Shown: positions 26,018-35,498 of the stretch, piece by piece
How the letters are laid out: each line of letters begins with the position of its first letter
Numbering within the stretch: position 1 is the first letter of the stretch
NCBI RefSeq assembly: GCF_009758205.1
Contig: NZ_WRXN01000006.1
Coordinates: forward strand, 186,001-250,000
Direction of reading: 5' to 3'
Source of the DNA: Chitinophaga tropicalis
GTDB taxonomy: Bacteria; Bacteroidota; Bacteroidia; Chitinophagales; Chitinophagaceae
DNA: 64,000 nucleotides
Translations under genes and position numbers: made by a program
Notes under the pieces: generated by a model
What the model saw: the letters and a program-made list of their open reading frames with translations, nothing else
The model's database searches: none
Told to the model about the DNA's origin: nothing

Positions 26018-26882
26018 GACTTTTACGGTGATATTCTAGGTTTGTTTTATTGATGTGATGCTTCTTATGTAAAGTTAATCTACCTTCAAGTATCCCGATT
26101 AACGTCAGGTCATCATTAATGGAGAATGAACCTCTGTCAAACATCACGTGATGATTGGGACAAAGACAAAGTACATTATCACTGCTGTCATGTCCATTAT
26201 GAGGTTTACCCAGAGGCTTGATATGGGCTCCTTCTGCATATCTGCCTGATTGTGTCAGTACCGGACTCCCACATACTTGGCATTCGAAATTATATAACTT
26301 CTTTATGCCTCTAGTAATCTGGGTATCTCTGATTATTCTTAAGACTGTTCCCGACTTTCGTTGTGTTTCACCATGAAGATTTTTTAATTCAGTGTGTTCT
26401 GGTAACGCTCGTTTTATATTTAAGCCACAATATTCAAGACGAAACTTACAGATTTTAAATCCACTTTTCCCCTTTTCTTCCCAAGCGTCTACAACACTAT
26501 ATAAGCCAGCATATGTATATCCTGTACTGGGAGAAAATTTAGATTTATGGGAATGGCCACGAATGACCCTGACAGGTAGCCCTTGGTCCATACTTAACCT
26601 CAAACCTGCATTACCTCTGTTCTCCCAAGTTTGATCCTGTACTTGTTTGCCAGTATCAGGGTTATTTCCCCCGGCACCTGTATATATAATTACATCACCT
26701 AGGTCATCATCATCTTCATAACCACCTGATAAAACGATGGCTGCTGCGCCTTCTTTTCCGTTACCATCTATCCCAGCCCCCCAATTTCTATGGAAACTGG
26801 AAGGCATCATTTCCTTTCTATCTCTAAACCAATGTTCTTCTTCAAATCCAGGTATTTCTCCGAATTTAATAGGTCGTACCAT
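26004..26882 (-). CDS. SRA (YDG)-HNH endonuclease, probable modification-dependent restriction enzyme
   Basis: The protein has 292 residues. Residues 1-155 form an SRA/YDG domain (F-G-E-I-P-G near the start, S-G-G-Y-E-D-D-x-D-x-G-D-V-I-I-Y-T-G-x-G-G at 52-72, then R-V-I-R-G-H and Y-T-Y-A-G-L-Y). Such domains flip out 5-methyl- or 5-hydroxymethylcytosine. Residues ~195-255 form an HNH nuclease: C201-x-x-C204, E-G-A-H220-I-K-P, then N-V-L-C-L-C-P-N-H-H-V-M-F-D. SRA-HNH proteins are type IV enzymes that cut modified DNA. The NUDIX gene overlaps its end. The start at 26882 lies 25 bp downstream of the expected transcription start from a -7 box at 26914-26921. Confidence 0.9.
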   Translation of the reverse strand: MVRPIKFGEIPGFEEEHWFRDRKEMMPSSFHRNWGAGIDGNGKEGAAAIVLSGGYEDDDDLGDVIIYTGAGGNNPDTGKQVQDQTWENRGNAGLRLSMDQGLPVRVIRGHSHKSKFSPSTGYTYAGLYSVVDAWEEKGKSGFKICKFRLEYCGLNIKRALPEHTELKNLHGETQRKSGTVLRIIRDTQITRGIKKLYNFECQVCGSPVLTQSGRYAEGAHIKPLGKPHNGHDSSDNVLCLCPNHHVMFDRGSFSINDDLTLIGILEGRLTLHKKHHINKTNLEYHRKSHGYN

Positions 26883-26913
26883 AATAATAAGGGGTTTATC
26901 ATTTTAGGGGCAA

Positions 26914-26921
26914 CAAAGATA
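26914..26921 (-). promoter_or_regulatory. Candidate -7 box for the SRA-HNH/NUDIX operon
   Basis: On the minus strand it reads TATCTTTG, an exact match to the Bacteroidota -7 consensus TAnnTTTG, 32 bp upstream of the start codon. No clear -33 TTTG is found at the right distance. Confidence 0.4.
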
Positions 26922-27169
26922 ATTATTGATACAACATAAATATTAGTTAATAAGGACTCGGTAATTATAATGATATGAAAATCAATTATAAGGGTTCGCT
27001 AATTGAAGAAGGGTATATCTCAACTTAACATAAGTTTACTTCCTGTCATCATTAATAATGACAGAATTGCATCCTGCTAAATCTTCCCTTTCTCCTAAGT
27101 ATTTTTACTCTCAATAACATTATTTTACGCCGGTTAGCCAGATACTTCACTATCCTTAACCAGCGAAAA

Positions 27170-28726
27170 ATGGATAATCCCAACAACACCGTTACCCTGA
27201 ACGAAGAAAATGCCACTTTACATAATCCCGGGACTGATACAGCAGCAGAGAATACATCCGGCAGAACGTTTAAAGATTTCTTATTTAGGAGCAAGCACAG
27301 CAAACTCTTTATATGGCTCACCGCCCTGGCCATTATTCTTGAGTTTATAGTATTCAAGTACTTTTATCCCTCAGCCGGGTTTATAGATGGTGATTCTTAC
27401 GTATATATAGAAACGGCATATGGGAACTTCAGTATCAACACGTATCCAATAGGGTATTCGAAATTCCTTCGGTTGTTCAGCGTATTGACCATCTCTAACA
27501 CAGCCTTGGTGGCGTTTCAATACCTGATGATACAGGCAAGCTCCCTGTTATTGGTATTGACGCTTTCCTATTTCTATAAACCGGGCAAGATTACCTTTGT
27601 GGTGCTGTATGCCAGTATGGTATTCAACCCTGTATTCCTGTTTATGGCAAACTATGTATCCAGCGATGCTTTGTTTCTGTCCCTCAGTCTGACATGGTTT
27701 GCGACACTTATCTGGATATTACACCAGCCAAACAAAGCACTGATCTATTTGCATGCTTTTTTGATACTATTAGCTTTTACAGTGAGGTATAATGCGCTGT
27801 TTTACCCGGTAATTGCCGCTTTGGCGTTTATTATCAGCCGGCAATCGTGGAAGATGAAGGTAATAGGGATAGTTTCAAGCATGATATTGATAGCAGGTTT
27901 TATGTGGCATACTGGTAACCAGTATAAAAGACTGACAGGCATTCGCCAGTTCTCGCCTTTCACTGGTTGGCAGATGGCGAATAATGCCTTATATATCTAT
28001 AGGTTTGTACAGGATGAGCCTCCACCAAAGATGCCTAAGAAGTTTGCTGCGCTGGATAAGGCTGTCAGAAGATATTTTGATACCACCAGGAATGTATTTG
28101 TTCACCAGCAGGAAATGTTCATCGCCAATACCTGGTATATGTGGGACCCGAAATCCCCTTTGCAGCGATACATGAACAGGCAATTTAAAAAGGATTCTAC
28201 CGCTACGTCTTTAAAAAGATGGGCTTCAATGGGGCCATTGTATAATGAATACGGCTCTTTTCTTATAAAAAAATATCCTTTAAAATTTGCCCAGTATTTC
28301 CTGATACCTAATAGCTTGAAATATTATGCCCCGCCGGTTGAGTTCCTGGATACTTATAACATGGGAAAAGATAGCATTGCCCCAATCGGCCAAATGTGGT
28401 TTGGTTTTGAGTCCAGGAAGCTGAAAATGCATTTCAAGGATCTGAAGGTAAATGTATTGAACTTCTATCCCATCCTGGTAGGGGTGATGAACGTCATCTT
28501 TGTATTCAGCCTGATAGGTTTTGTTGTGCTGAAGGGCTTCAGGTATAATAAGCCACTATCCTACGGACTGCTATTAGCCTTCGGCCTATGGGTCGTAAAT
28601 TGCGGGTTCAGCGTATTTGCATCCCAGATTGCCCTGCGCTTCCAGATGACGCCCATATTAATATTTTTCTCTTTCGGATTACTGCTCATCGATTACGTCT
28701 GGAGAGCCGCTTTTAATAAACTATAA
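27170..28726 (+). CDS. Polytopic membrane protein, GT-C glycosyltransferase-like, paralogue 2
   Basis: The protein has 518 residues, clearly homologous to the product at 279-1787 along its length (shared Y-P-I-G-Y-S-K-F-L, N-Y-V-S-S-D-A-L-F, F-T-V-R-Y-N-A-L-F-Y-P, F-T/G-G-W-Q). It has a polar N-terminal extension of about 45 residues that the paralogue lacks. The first loop holds D73-G-D75-S-Y, a better DxD-type motif than in the paralogue. About ten membrane helices follow. A GT-C type transferase using lipid-linked sugar is the best guess, without a known acceptor. The thioredoxin-like lipoprotein gene starts 10 bp after its stop, so they are one operon. Confidence 0.62.
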   Translation: MDNPNNTVTLNEENATLHNPGTDTAAENTSGRTFKDFLFRSKHSKLFIWLTALAIILEFIVFKYFYPSAGFIDGDSYVYIETAYGNFSINTYPIGYSKFLRLFSVLTISNTALVAFQYLMIQASSLLLVLTLSYFYKPGKITFVVLYASMVFNPVFLFMANYVSSDALFLSLSLTWFATLIWILHQPNKALIYLHAFLILLAFTVRYNALFYPVIAALAFIISRQSWKMKVIGIVSSMILIAGFMWHTGNQYKRLTGIRQFSPFTGWQMANNALYIYRFVQDEPPPKMPKKFAALDKAVRRYFDTTRNVFVHQQEMFIANTWYMWDPKSPLQRYMNRQFKKDSTATSLKRWASMGPLYNEYGSFLIKKYPLKFAQYFLIPNSLKYYAPPVEFLDTYNMGKDSIAPIGQMWFGFESRKLKMHFKDLKVNVLNFYPILVGVMNVIFVFSLIGFVVLKGFRYNKPLSYGLLLAFGLWVVNCGFSVFASQIALRFQMTPILIFFSFGLLLIDYVWRAAFNKL

Positions 28727-28736
28727 TACTTTTTTT

Positions 28737-29246
28737 ATGCGGATTTTGTTGCTAGCCATATTATTAGGAAGTCTGTTAGCCTGCACAAGACAAGCTCCTA
28801 AGAAAGAAGGCGATGAGATAACTGTCGTAGGACAAAGAATGCCTTCTTTCGACATCCTCCTGAACGATACTGTTACGAAGCTGAATACAACAAACATTCC
28901 TGAAGGTCAGCCGGTGGTGTTTTTTTTCTTCGGACCGGATTGCCCATATTGTCAACAATTTACAAAGAACCTTACTGAGCACATAGACGAATTGAGGGAT
29001 ATCCGGTTTTATATGGTGAGTGTAGCCAGCCCTCATGATATTCAACATTACGATACGCTTTTCTCACTGAATAAGTATAAGAATATTGTGCTGGGACGGG
29101 ATGTGAAGGGATATTTTATCAGTAATTATAAAGCCCCAGGTTATCCATATATGGCTGTATATGATAAGCATAAGAAGTTCAAACAGATCATTATAGGAGG
29201 GGTAAGTATAGATTCCCTGAAGACAGTAATAAATAGTAAATCGTAG
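28737..29246 (+). CDS. Thioredoxin-like (TlpA-type) lipoprotein
   Basis: The protein has 169 residues with an SPII signal ending L-L-A-C at Cys16, so it is lipid-anchored. The thioredoxin active site is C69-P-Y-C72 within F-F-G-P-D-C-P-Y-C, and a cis-proline region G-Y-P-Y-M is near residue 140. It is therefore a periplasmic or surface thiol oxidoreductase with an intact CxxC pair. A second copy is cut by the window's left edge, again next to a GT-C gene. The nearby small peptides carry two Cys residues each and could be substrates (inference). Confidence 0.85.
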   Translation: MRILLLAILLGSLLACTRQAPKKEGDEITVVGQRMPSFDILLNDTVTKLNTTNIPEGQPVVFFFFGPDCPYCQQFTKNLTEHIDELRDIRFYMVSVASPHDIQHYDTLFSLNKYKNIVLGRDVKGYFISNYKAPGYPYMAVYDKHKKFKQIIIGGVSIDSLKTVINSKS

Positions 29247-29259
29247 CTATTTATTGGGA

Positions 29260-29296
29260 AACAGATCCCTGCGTTAAAACAGGGGTCTGTTATTTT
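29260..29296 (+). terminator. Terminator between thioredoxin-like and peptide genes
   Basis: AACAGATCCCTG pairs with CAGGGGTCTGTT (one G-T pair) around an 8-base loop, followed by a T-run near 29293. It lies 13 bp after the thioredoxin-like gene and 8 bp before the convergent peptide stop, so it may serve both. Confidence 0.75.
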
Positions 29297-29303
29297 TGTG
29301 CAA

Positions 29304-29657
29304 TTATTCAATTGCAGTAGTTCCTGTCGTTGTCTGAAGGCACACTACCATTTGAACAAATGTTGTATAGGTAGTTGGTGGCGGTGAAGTGGTATAGTAA
29401 AAAGGAACCCATCCAAGGGCTGTATAAAGCGTATTTACCAAAGGGGTATTTGTGGATGGCCATCTGCCGGCACGTACACAAATGGCTAATACTGTTGAAT
29501 AAGTACGGCCATTGATGAAAGTAGTATAGGTACTAAACTGGCCATTTAACCTCCACAATTCAGTTTCCGGTGTAAAACGATTAGCCCTGAAGGCAAATAT
29601 CCCTCCGGCGAAAGCAATAATGGCAATAACAATTAAAAAGAATTTTGCTTTGTTCAT
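29304..29657 (-). CDS. Small secreted Thr-rich peptide, two-repeat family, member 2
   Basis: The protein has 117 residues. The Sec signal ends G-G-I-F-A then F-R, as in the other members. The mature part contains F-S-T-Y-T-T-F-I-N-G-R-T-Y-S-T and A-I-C, then T-T-Y-T-T-F-V-Q-M-V-V-C, so again two Thr/Tyr units each followed by one Cys. An insert of about 35 residues (R-A-G-R-W-P-S, P-S-P-P-P-type) separates them. It is convergent with the GT-C/thioredoxin operon and divergent from the S9 gene at 29963. The shared hairpin leader lies immediately upstream. Confidence 0.65.
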   Translation of the reverse strand: MNKAKFFLIVIAIIAFAGGIFAFRANRFTPETELWRLNGQFSTYTTFINGRTYSTVLAICVRAGRWPSTNTPLVNTLYTALGWVPFYYTTSPPPTTYTTFVQMVVCLQTTTGTTAIE

Positions 29658-29667
29658 GGTTATAACT

Positions 29668-29689
29668 GCTTTTAAGGTTGAAAGCTACC
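29668..29689 (-). promoter_or_regulatory. Hairpin leader of peptide gene 2
   Basis: On the minus strand GGTAGCTTT-CAACCT-TAAAAGC ends 10 bp before the start codon. It matches the last block of the leaders at 19543, 35267 and 35543 (consensus GGTTAGCTTTT, 3-7 bases, TAAAAAGC). The further upstream blocks seen in the other copies are only weakly recognisable here. Confidence 0.5.
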
Positions 29690-29962
29690 TTAGGTGGTTA
29701 AGTAATGAGGGGTGGGAAATTACCAGTGCGATGGAGATCCGTTTTGCTATTCAGTCGTTAAAATTATTTATACGATTAAGATTCTATAGGTGTTTGTCTC
29801 TAAACACATTTCTATTTGAACAAACGTGATGAAAGTAGTTGGCGGAGCGTAGGCTTATTCGTTAAATTTGATGCGTTTCAACATTCCACAGGATAAATTT
29901 ACCTTGTAGAAACATAAAACCAGTTAGTACTTTATAGAGAAACTTTAGACATAGCAATCTAT

Positions 29963-32542
29963 ATGAAATACCTGGCGGCGATCCTCCTTGTTTGTACCTG
30001 TACTACGTTATACTCTCAAAAGCCATCACTGACAACCGGGGCTTTTAAAGAATGGCCGGAAATCCTTCGTTATAATATCAGTGATAATGGGAAACATGCC
30101 TGGTTTATTACCATTGATGAGCAAAATGCCTGGATATTACATCTTACATCTTCAGATACGCTTTATAAGAAAGATATACAAACGGGGCTTGATCCGGTAT
30201 TTACCAGGGATAGCAGGTATTTTCTTTATAAGGTACCTGTAGATACTTTGTTCATAGAAGATCTTGATAAACACATCACTACTTTTATAACCGGTGTTAG
30301 TGAGTTTTCTGTTCCAGAAAATGGAGGTGAAAGCTGGATAGCATATAAAACGTACAAAGACAGGGCGTTAGTAGTGAAGAATATAAGGTCAGGAATATTA
30401 AGAATATATAAAAATGTAATAACCTGTCTTTTTAATCCACAGGGAACGGAGGTAGTGATCCAGACTGCCGATGCGCTAAGATGGTTATCCCTGGTATCAT
30501 TAAAGGAGAAACTAGTAGTGCGGGATTCCTCTATACGTAATATGAGATTCTCTTTTCAGGGAGATCGTATCGCTTTTGTCAGCGCCGGACAACAGTTGAA
30601 CTATTACGAAGAAGGAACAGATAGTGTGAAGGTATTCAGAACAGAGGGTATTTCAGAAAGCCCGCTACGATTTAGTGAAGATGGGAAAACGATCTTTTAT
30701 TCCCGGCGTTTCACTAAACCAGTTGTTAAGAAAGATAGTTTAGTGATTACAAGCAGGCTGAATATCTGGCATTACAAAGATGAATATCTGCAGGATTATC
30801 AGCTCAATAATTTAGAATATAGCCAAGAACGGGACTGTCTTACCGCGTTATCAATCGGTTCCGGAAATGTAATCTCCCTTGAAGATCCGGATACAACACT
30901 GATCCTGTCGTCCAATCATTATGCGCTGCTCAGGCGAAACATAAATACAATGGAAGCGCGTCTGAAAGGAGAACCATTACCTGGTTTGGTACTGGTATCC
31001 CTGACCAGCGGACTACGTCGGGAAATCAGGCCTCCGGGGAATATGTTAGAAGATACAAGTATCTCCCCGGATGAGTGTTTTATTACCTGGTTTGATAGCG
31101 GTATAAAACATTATTTCAGCTATGAGATCAGTACAGGTGTATTGCGTAATATTTCCAGGGATATTCCTTATCCCGTCTTTGACAAAGAGAATGATAGATT
31201 GCAGGGGCAAGGTCCGTATGGTATAGTTGGTTGGATTGGGAAAGATAGCCTGTTAATATACGATCGCTTTGATATCTGGTTAGTTGATCCATCCAATAAA
31301 CAGGTTCCTGTTAATATCACAAATGGTTATGGGCGGAAAAATAATATAGTATTCCGGAATGCTGCAGCTACATTTACTGATACTTTATTATTAGCTGGTT
31401 TCAATATTAAGAATAAACGGAATGGCTTCTTCTGGTTACAAATGAATAAAGATCCTGTTCCGGTTGTATTCGGCCCTTATCTTTACTATTTCCCTCCACT
31501 GGATATAATCCTGTCAAACGATCGTCCGGTCAGAGCTAAGCATAGCAATGCTTTTTTGACAAAACGAATGACAGCTACGGCTTTCCCAAACCTCTTCCTG
31601 GTAAACGAGAAACGCCAGCAGATACCATTAACAACGTTTGAACCGCAACAACACTATAATTGGCTGACAGCAGAGCTCATCCACTGGAAAATGCCGGATG
31701 GAAAGCTGACCAGCGGAATACTCTATAAGCCTGAAAACTTCGATCCTTCAAAAAAATATCCTGTCATATTTAACTACTACGAGAAAAAGAGTAATGGCCT
31801 CTATATCTATCCCAAGCCGGGAGTAAATACCGGCACATTGGATATTGCCAGGTATGTCAGCAATGGCTACCTGGTATTGTTGCCTGATATACATTTTAAA
31901 CCGGGACTGACCGGGGAAAGTGCACTTCAAACCATTGAAGCAGCTGCTAAGCATCTGTCTGTGTACCCGTGGGTAGACAAACATAAGATGGGCTTGCAGG
32001 GGCATAGCTTCGGAGGATATGAAACGAACTATATCATTACCCACTCTAACCTGTTTGCAGCCGCACAGGAAGGCGCCGGTTCCAGCAACCTGGTCAGTGC
32101 ATACGGCTATCTTACTCCTTCAGGAGGTGCGCGTCACGAGCTTTATGAGATTGGACAAAGTAATTTGCGTACAAGACCCTGGATAGATCCGGATGTTTAC
32201 ATTAAGAATTCACCGGTCTTCAATGTCCATAAAGTGACAACACCCCTGCTAATGATGCACAATAAAGAAGATAGTGCTGTACCTTTTGCCCAGGCTATAG
32301 AATTTTTCACCGCATTGAGAAGAGAGAATAAAAAGGTCTGGTTATTACAATATGATAAAGGCTCGCATACCCTGGATAGCGATCCGGAAATAGCCCTGGA
32401 CTTTAATATACGGCAGCAGCAGTTTTTTGGCCACTATCTGAAGGATGCTCCACCCCCGTTGTGGATGACAGAAGGAGTACCTGCAATTTACAAAGGGATG
32501 AAATCCGGACTGGAAATAGATAGTTCCGGGAAGCGCCCATAA
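29963..32542 (+). CDS. Secreted S9 (prolyl-oligopeptidase-like) peptidase, paralogue 2
   Basis: The protein has 859 residues: a signal peptide (L-A-A-I-L-L-V-C-T-C-T), a beta-propeller-like part to about residue 560, then the hydrolase domain. The catalytic triad is Ser682 (G-H-S-F-G-G), Asp770 (H-N-K-E-D-S-A-V-P) and His802 (K-G-S-H-T-L-D). It is closer to paralogue 3 than to paralogue 1; both read G-L-Q-G-H-S-F-G-G-Y-E-T-N-Y-I-I-T-H-S. The C-terminal W-M-T-E-G-V-P-A-I-Y-K-G is shared with paralogue 1. It ends 5 bp from the convergent stop of paralogue 3. It may trim peptides outside the cytoplasm. Confidence 0.88.
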   Translation: MKYLAAILLVCTCTTLYSQKPSLTTGAFKEWPEILRYNISDNGKHAWFITIDEQNAWILHLTSSDTLYKKDIQTGLDPVFTRDSRYFLYKVPVDTLFIEDLDKHITTFITGVSEFSVPENGGESWIAYKTYKDRALVVKNIRSGILRIYKNVITCLFNPQGTEVVIQTADALRWLSLVSLKEKLVVRDSSIRNMRFSFQGDRIAFVSAGQQLNYYEEGTDSVKVFRTEGISESPLRFSEDGKTIFYSRRFTKPVVKKDSLVITSRLNIWHYKDEYLQDYQLNNLEYSQERDCLTALSIGSGNVISLEDPDTTLILSSNHYALLRRNINTMEARLKGEPLPGLVLVSLTSGLRREIRPPGNMLEDTSISPDECFITWFDSGIKHYFSYEISTGVLRNISRDIPYPVFDKENDRLQGQGPYGIVGWIGKDSLLIYDRFDIWLVDPSNKQVPVNITNGYGRKNNIVFRNAAATFTDTLLLAGFNIKNKRNGFFWLQMNKDPVPVVFGPYLYYFPPLDIILSNDRPVRAKHSNAFLTKRMTATAFPNLFLVNEKRQQIPLTTFEPQQHYNWLTAELIHWKMPDGKLTSGILYKPENFDPSKKYPVIFNYYEKKSNGLYIYPKPGVNTGTLDIARYVSNGYLVLLPDIHFKPGLTGESALQTIEAAAKHLSVYPWVDKHKMGLQGHSFGGYETNYIITHSNLFAAAQEGAGSSNLVSAYGYLTPSGGARHELYEIGQSNLRTRPWIDPDVYIKNSPVFNVHKVTTPLLMMHNKEDSAVPFAQAIEFFTALRRENKKVWLLQYDKGSHTLDSDPEIALDFNIRQQQFFGHYLKDAPPPLWMTEGVPAIYKGMKSGLEIDSSGKRP

Positions 32543-32547
32543 AATGA

Positions 32548-35013
32548 TTATTTCATCCAGTCTGGAACAGGTGCGCCTTTCAGGTAATGATTAAAGAACT
32601 CCTGTTGTTTGATAGTAAAATCCAACATAAGCGCCCCGTCTTCAATAGTATGGTCCTCATTTTCATATTGCAGCATCCAGACAGGTTTGCCAAGATATTT
32701 TAATGCTGCATAGAATACATGGCTTTGTTTTACCGGCACTGCCCCGTCTTTCTGATTATGCATCATCAATAGCGGAGTGGTGACTTTATCCACAGAAAAC
32801 AATGGAGAATTCTCAACATAGATATCAGGAGCCCACCAGAGAGAAGTATCCATTCTAAGCTGTCCTTTCTCACACATACTGATCTGGCTTTTCCCTCCAA
32901 AGGCCAGATCACCATAATGCGTAATGAAATCCGTAAGACCAGCTGCACTTACAGCAGCCGCGAAGAGATTTGAATGAGTAATGATGTAATTGGTTTCATA
33001 TCCCCCGAAGCTATGGCCCTGTAACCCCATCTTATGTTTATCTACCCATGGAAACCGGCAAAGGTATTCAGCAGCAGAAGTGACAGCATCTAATGCTCCC
33101 CGTCCGGGATAATGATCCGGATAAGTAATGTCTGGAAAAAATACAAGATATCCATTGCTGACATACCAGGGAATATCCAAAGTTCCATTGCTGAGAGCAG
33201 GAGTAAGATAAGTGTATGCTTCATAGCTTCGCTTTTCATAATAGTGAAGAATGACGGGATATTTTTTCGACGCATCGAAATTCTCAGGTTTATACAATAT
33301 GCCTGTTGTTTTTTGCCCATTTGGCATTGCCCAGTTATGTAGTTCACTACTAAGCCAGTTGTAGGTAGATTGAGGGTGGAGATCAGAAAGTTGGATAAAT
33401 GAACGAAAGTCTTTAGTGGCCACCAGGTTAGGTGCAGTTGTATCTGTCATGTATTTCATCAGGTAAGTATTACCTGCTTTCAGTGGCGGAGGGAAAGGGA
33501 AGGTGAAGTATTCCGGAAAGTAATAAAGCCCTTTCGACATCCCGCTGAGGGAAACAGTATCTGTTCCCCGTGAGTCTATTCGCCAGAAACCATTCCGCTT
33601 ATACTGGTCAAAGGCAGTTAGCAGCGTTGTATTTCCTGCCAGCGCCATACGAAACTTTATATGATTCTTCCTGCCGTAACCATTAGTAATATTGACAGGA
33701 GGGTTTTTAGTTGTAGGATCTACCTTCCAGATGTCATAGCAGTCGTAGATAAGTAGTGCCTCATCTTTTGGAAGCCAGCCGGCTATGTCATAGGGATAGA
33801 TAGCTTTCAGGTCCGGGTATTCATCTATATATAAGTTGACAGGGATGTGTGAGGAGATGTTTCTGGTAACACCCGTGGCTGTTTCATAACTAAAGTATGC
33901 TTTCTCTTCCGGGTTATACCACACTACGTATTTCTCTTCCGGAGATAGTGACAATGCTATAGATTTCTGCAGATTACTTACAATAGTGCAATGTAGACCA
34001 TTAGATAAAGATACCAATACATAAGAAGCCCGTTTCCCGTTCCAGTAGCTTTCATCCTCATTAATAGTGTTTCTGACGATGACATATCTGCTGCCTTTAG
34101 TACTTACCACTGTATCTTCAGATTCCAGTTGTCTTGTCCATTCACCATCTGTTGGCATAACTGCCAGGTAAGTGCTGAATCTCTTCCAGGAGGAAGTAGC
34201 TTTTTGTTCTGATGGTAAGAACTCGTCTTTATAGTGCCAGATAGTGATATTGCCGGATGCTTCCCGGTATGTGTTTGTATTCGTGCTGAAATAAATATAA
34301 CGTCCATCCTCACTGAATTGGGGCGTCATGTCAGATAATCCGTTAATAGTACGTGCTTCGGCAGAATCAAGACCGGGATGATAATAACGAAGGGTATGCT
34401 CCAGGTTATTAGTCGTTATAAAACAACATTGGGTACCTGAAGTATCGAATGCCAGTTGTCTTGTACTGCTACCTTGCATAATGATTTTACTACTGCCATT
34501 ACTAATATTCACCCATCTGACAGCGCTGTCCTGTATTAGAAATAATGACTGCTTATTCAATACTGATTCCCTGGCATAGTAAGCCCTTTCCCATCCGGTA
34601 CTCATATTCCTGAGAATGATGCTGTCCTTATAATGATAAGTGAGCCATTCTCCATTCCCCTTAGCGGGAATAACTACCGAATGTGCATTAGGACGGTATT
34701 CAATACTATCCGTTCCAAGAGTAAGAATTGCCAGTCCTTTAACCGTGTTAAATAAAAACTCCCGGCTGTTGCTATTAAATACAGGCGCATAAGCGCCGCG
34801 AAGAACTTTTTTATATTTCCCATCTGCAGAGCATAATACTAAAGTATTCCCCGTTTTCTCCGACCCGTACTCATACCAGACGTACTTTCCATCCCTGCTG
34901 ATGTCATAATTACTCAGCATTTCCCATGATCTATAAGACTCATTATCTATTGGTTGCTTTTGTGCATAGACGAACGGTGAGTAAAGCAGGATGAGGAGGA
35001 ATATCGGTTTCAT
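32548..35013 (-). CDS. Secreted S9 (prolyl-oligopeptidase-like) peptidase, paralogue 3
   Basis: The protein has 821 residues with signal peptide F-L-L-I-L-L-Y-S-P-F-V-Y-A-Q. The triad is Ser668 (G-H-S-F-G-G), Asp756 (H-N-Q-K-D-G-A-V-P) and His788 (N-E-D-H-T-I-E). It lacks the last ~20 residues of the other two, ending P-V-P-D-W-M-K where they continue G-x-P-A-x-x-K-G. Convergent with paralogue 2, with only 5 bp between stops, which suggests duplication followed by inversion. Its upstream side faces the tandem peptide genes at 35.2-35.9 kb. Confidence 0.88.
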   Translation of the reverse strand: MKPIFLLILLYSPFVYAQKQPIDNESYRSWEMLSNYDISRDGKYVWYEYGSEKTGNTLVLCSADGKYKKVLRGAYAPVFNSNSREFLFNTVKGLAILTLGTDSIEYRPNAHSVVIPAKGNGEWLTYHYKDSIILRNMSTGWERAYYARESVLNKQSLFLIQDSAVRWVNISNGSSKIIMQGSSTRQLAFDTSGTQCCFITTNNLEHTLRYYHPGLDSAEARTINGLSDMTPQFSEDGRYIYFSTNTNTYREASGNITIWHYKDEFLPSEQKATSSWKRFSTYLAVMPTDGEWTRQLESEDTVVSTKGSRYVIVRNTINEDESYWNGKRASYVLVSLSNGLHCTIVSNLQKSIALSLSPEEKYVVWYNPEEKAYFSYETATGVTRNISSHIPVNLYIDEYPDLKAIYPYDIAGWLPKDEALLIYDCYDIWKVDPTTKNPPVNITNGYGRKNHIKFRMALAGNTTLLTAFDQYKRNGFWRIDSRGTDTVSLSGMSKGLYYFPEYFTFPFPPPLKAGNTYLMKYMTDTTAPNLVATKDFRSFIQLSDLHPQSTYNWLSSELHNWAMPNGQKTTGILYKPENFDASKKYPVILHYYEKRSYEAYTYLTPALSNGTLDIPWYVSNGYLVFFPDITYPDHYPGRGALDAVTSAAEYLCRFPWVDKHKMGLQGHSFGGYETNYIITHSNLFAAAVSAAGLTDFITHYGDLAFGGKSQISMCEKGQLRMDTSLWWAPDIYVENSPLFSVDKVTTPLLMMHNQKDGAVPVKQSHVFYAALKYLGKPVWMLQYENEDHTIEDGALMLDFTIKQQEFFNHYLKGAPVPDWMK

Positions 35014-35224
35014 ATACTACTAATATATTTGAGATAATACAGCTTTTAGTTTGGAGATAGCGCCGTGATGGCAAAAACTTGTGCGGTATCTACTAAACAT
35101 TTCCAGCTGTATAAGTATTAGCTTTAATACTGTGAATAGAAACCAGTTGTGCGAAATGTTTTGATCCCTATTTAAGCATTGGTCGTGTATTTAATTCCCA
35201 ACATTATAATCTTTATGCAGAGTA

Positions 35225-35288
35225 GCTGAAACCATCGTAAGAAGTAAATACAATCGCTCACCCACGGGTTAGCTTTTCCCTAAAAAGC
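35225..35288 (+). promoter_or_regulatory. Conserved leader of the broken peptide gene
   Basis: GCTGAAACCAT, then AAGTAAATACA, then GGTTAGCTTTT-CCC-TAAAAAGC, ending 4 bp before the ATG at 35293. This is a degenerate copy of the leader at 35499-35566 and shows that the leader was duplicated together with the gene. Confidence 0.6.
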
Positions 35289-35292
35289 ATAT

Positions 35293-35392
35293 ATGACTAT
35301 GAAGAAGGCTAAATTTCTTTTAGTGGCTATTGCTATAAATCACTTTCGTAGCATTTACAACGTTCGTGACAAGGACTACCACTATCCAATGA
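35293..35392 (+). pseudogene. Remnant of a small secreted peptide gene (internal deletion)
   Basis: The frame starts M-T-M-K-K-A-K-F-L-L-V-A-I-A-I, the same signal-peptide start as the intact gene at 35570. It then jumps to another frame reading T-F-V-A-F-T-T-F-V-T-R-T-T-T-I-Q-stop (TGA at 35390-35392), which matches the last residues of the intact gene (T-F-V-A-C-T-T-F-Q-T-A-T-T-A-L-Q-stop). The middle, including both repeats, is lost. Leader and gene form a tandem duplication of about 275 bp offset with the intact copy. Confidence 0.8.
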
Positions 35393-35498
35393 TATTTTAC
35401 CCTGAAAACCCCGTTTGCAAAATGTCGTGAGTTCTATTCTGTTCAAATCGTGTGTTTAACTCTTCTTTCATCCATCCGGGATCATAACCTATGGAGTC

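Noticed and set aside
27170..28726. Naming the GT-C proteins ArnT or PMT
   Set aside because: Only the topology and the acidic first-loop motif agree; the rest is not similar enough to assign a reaction or symbol.
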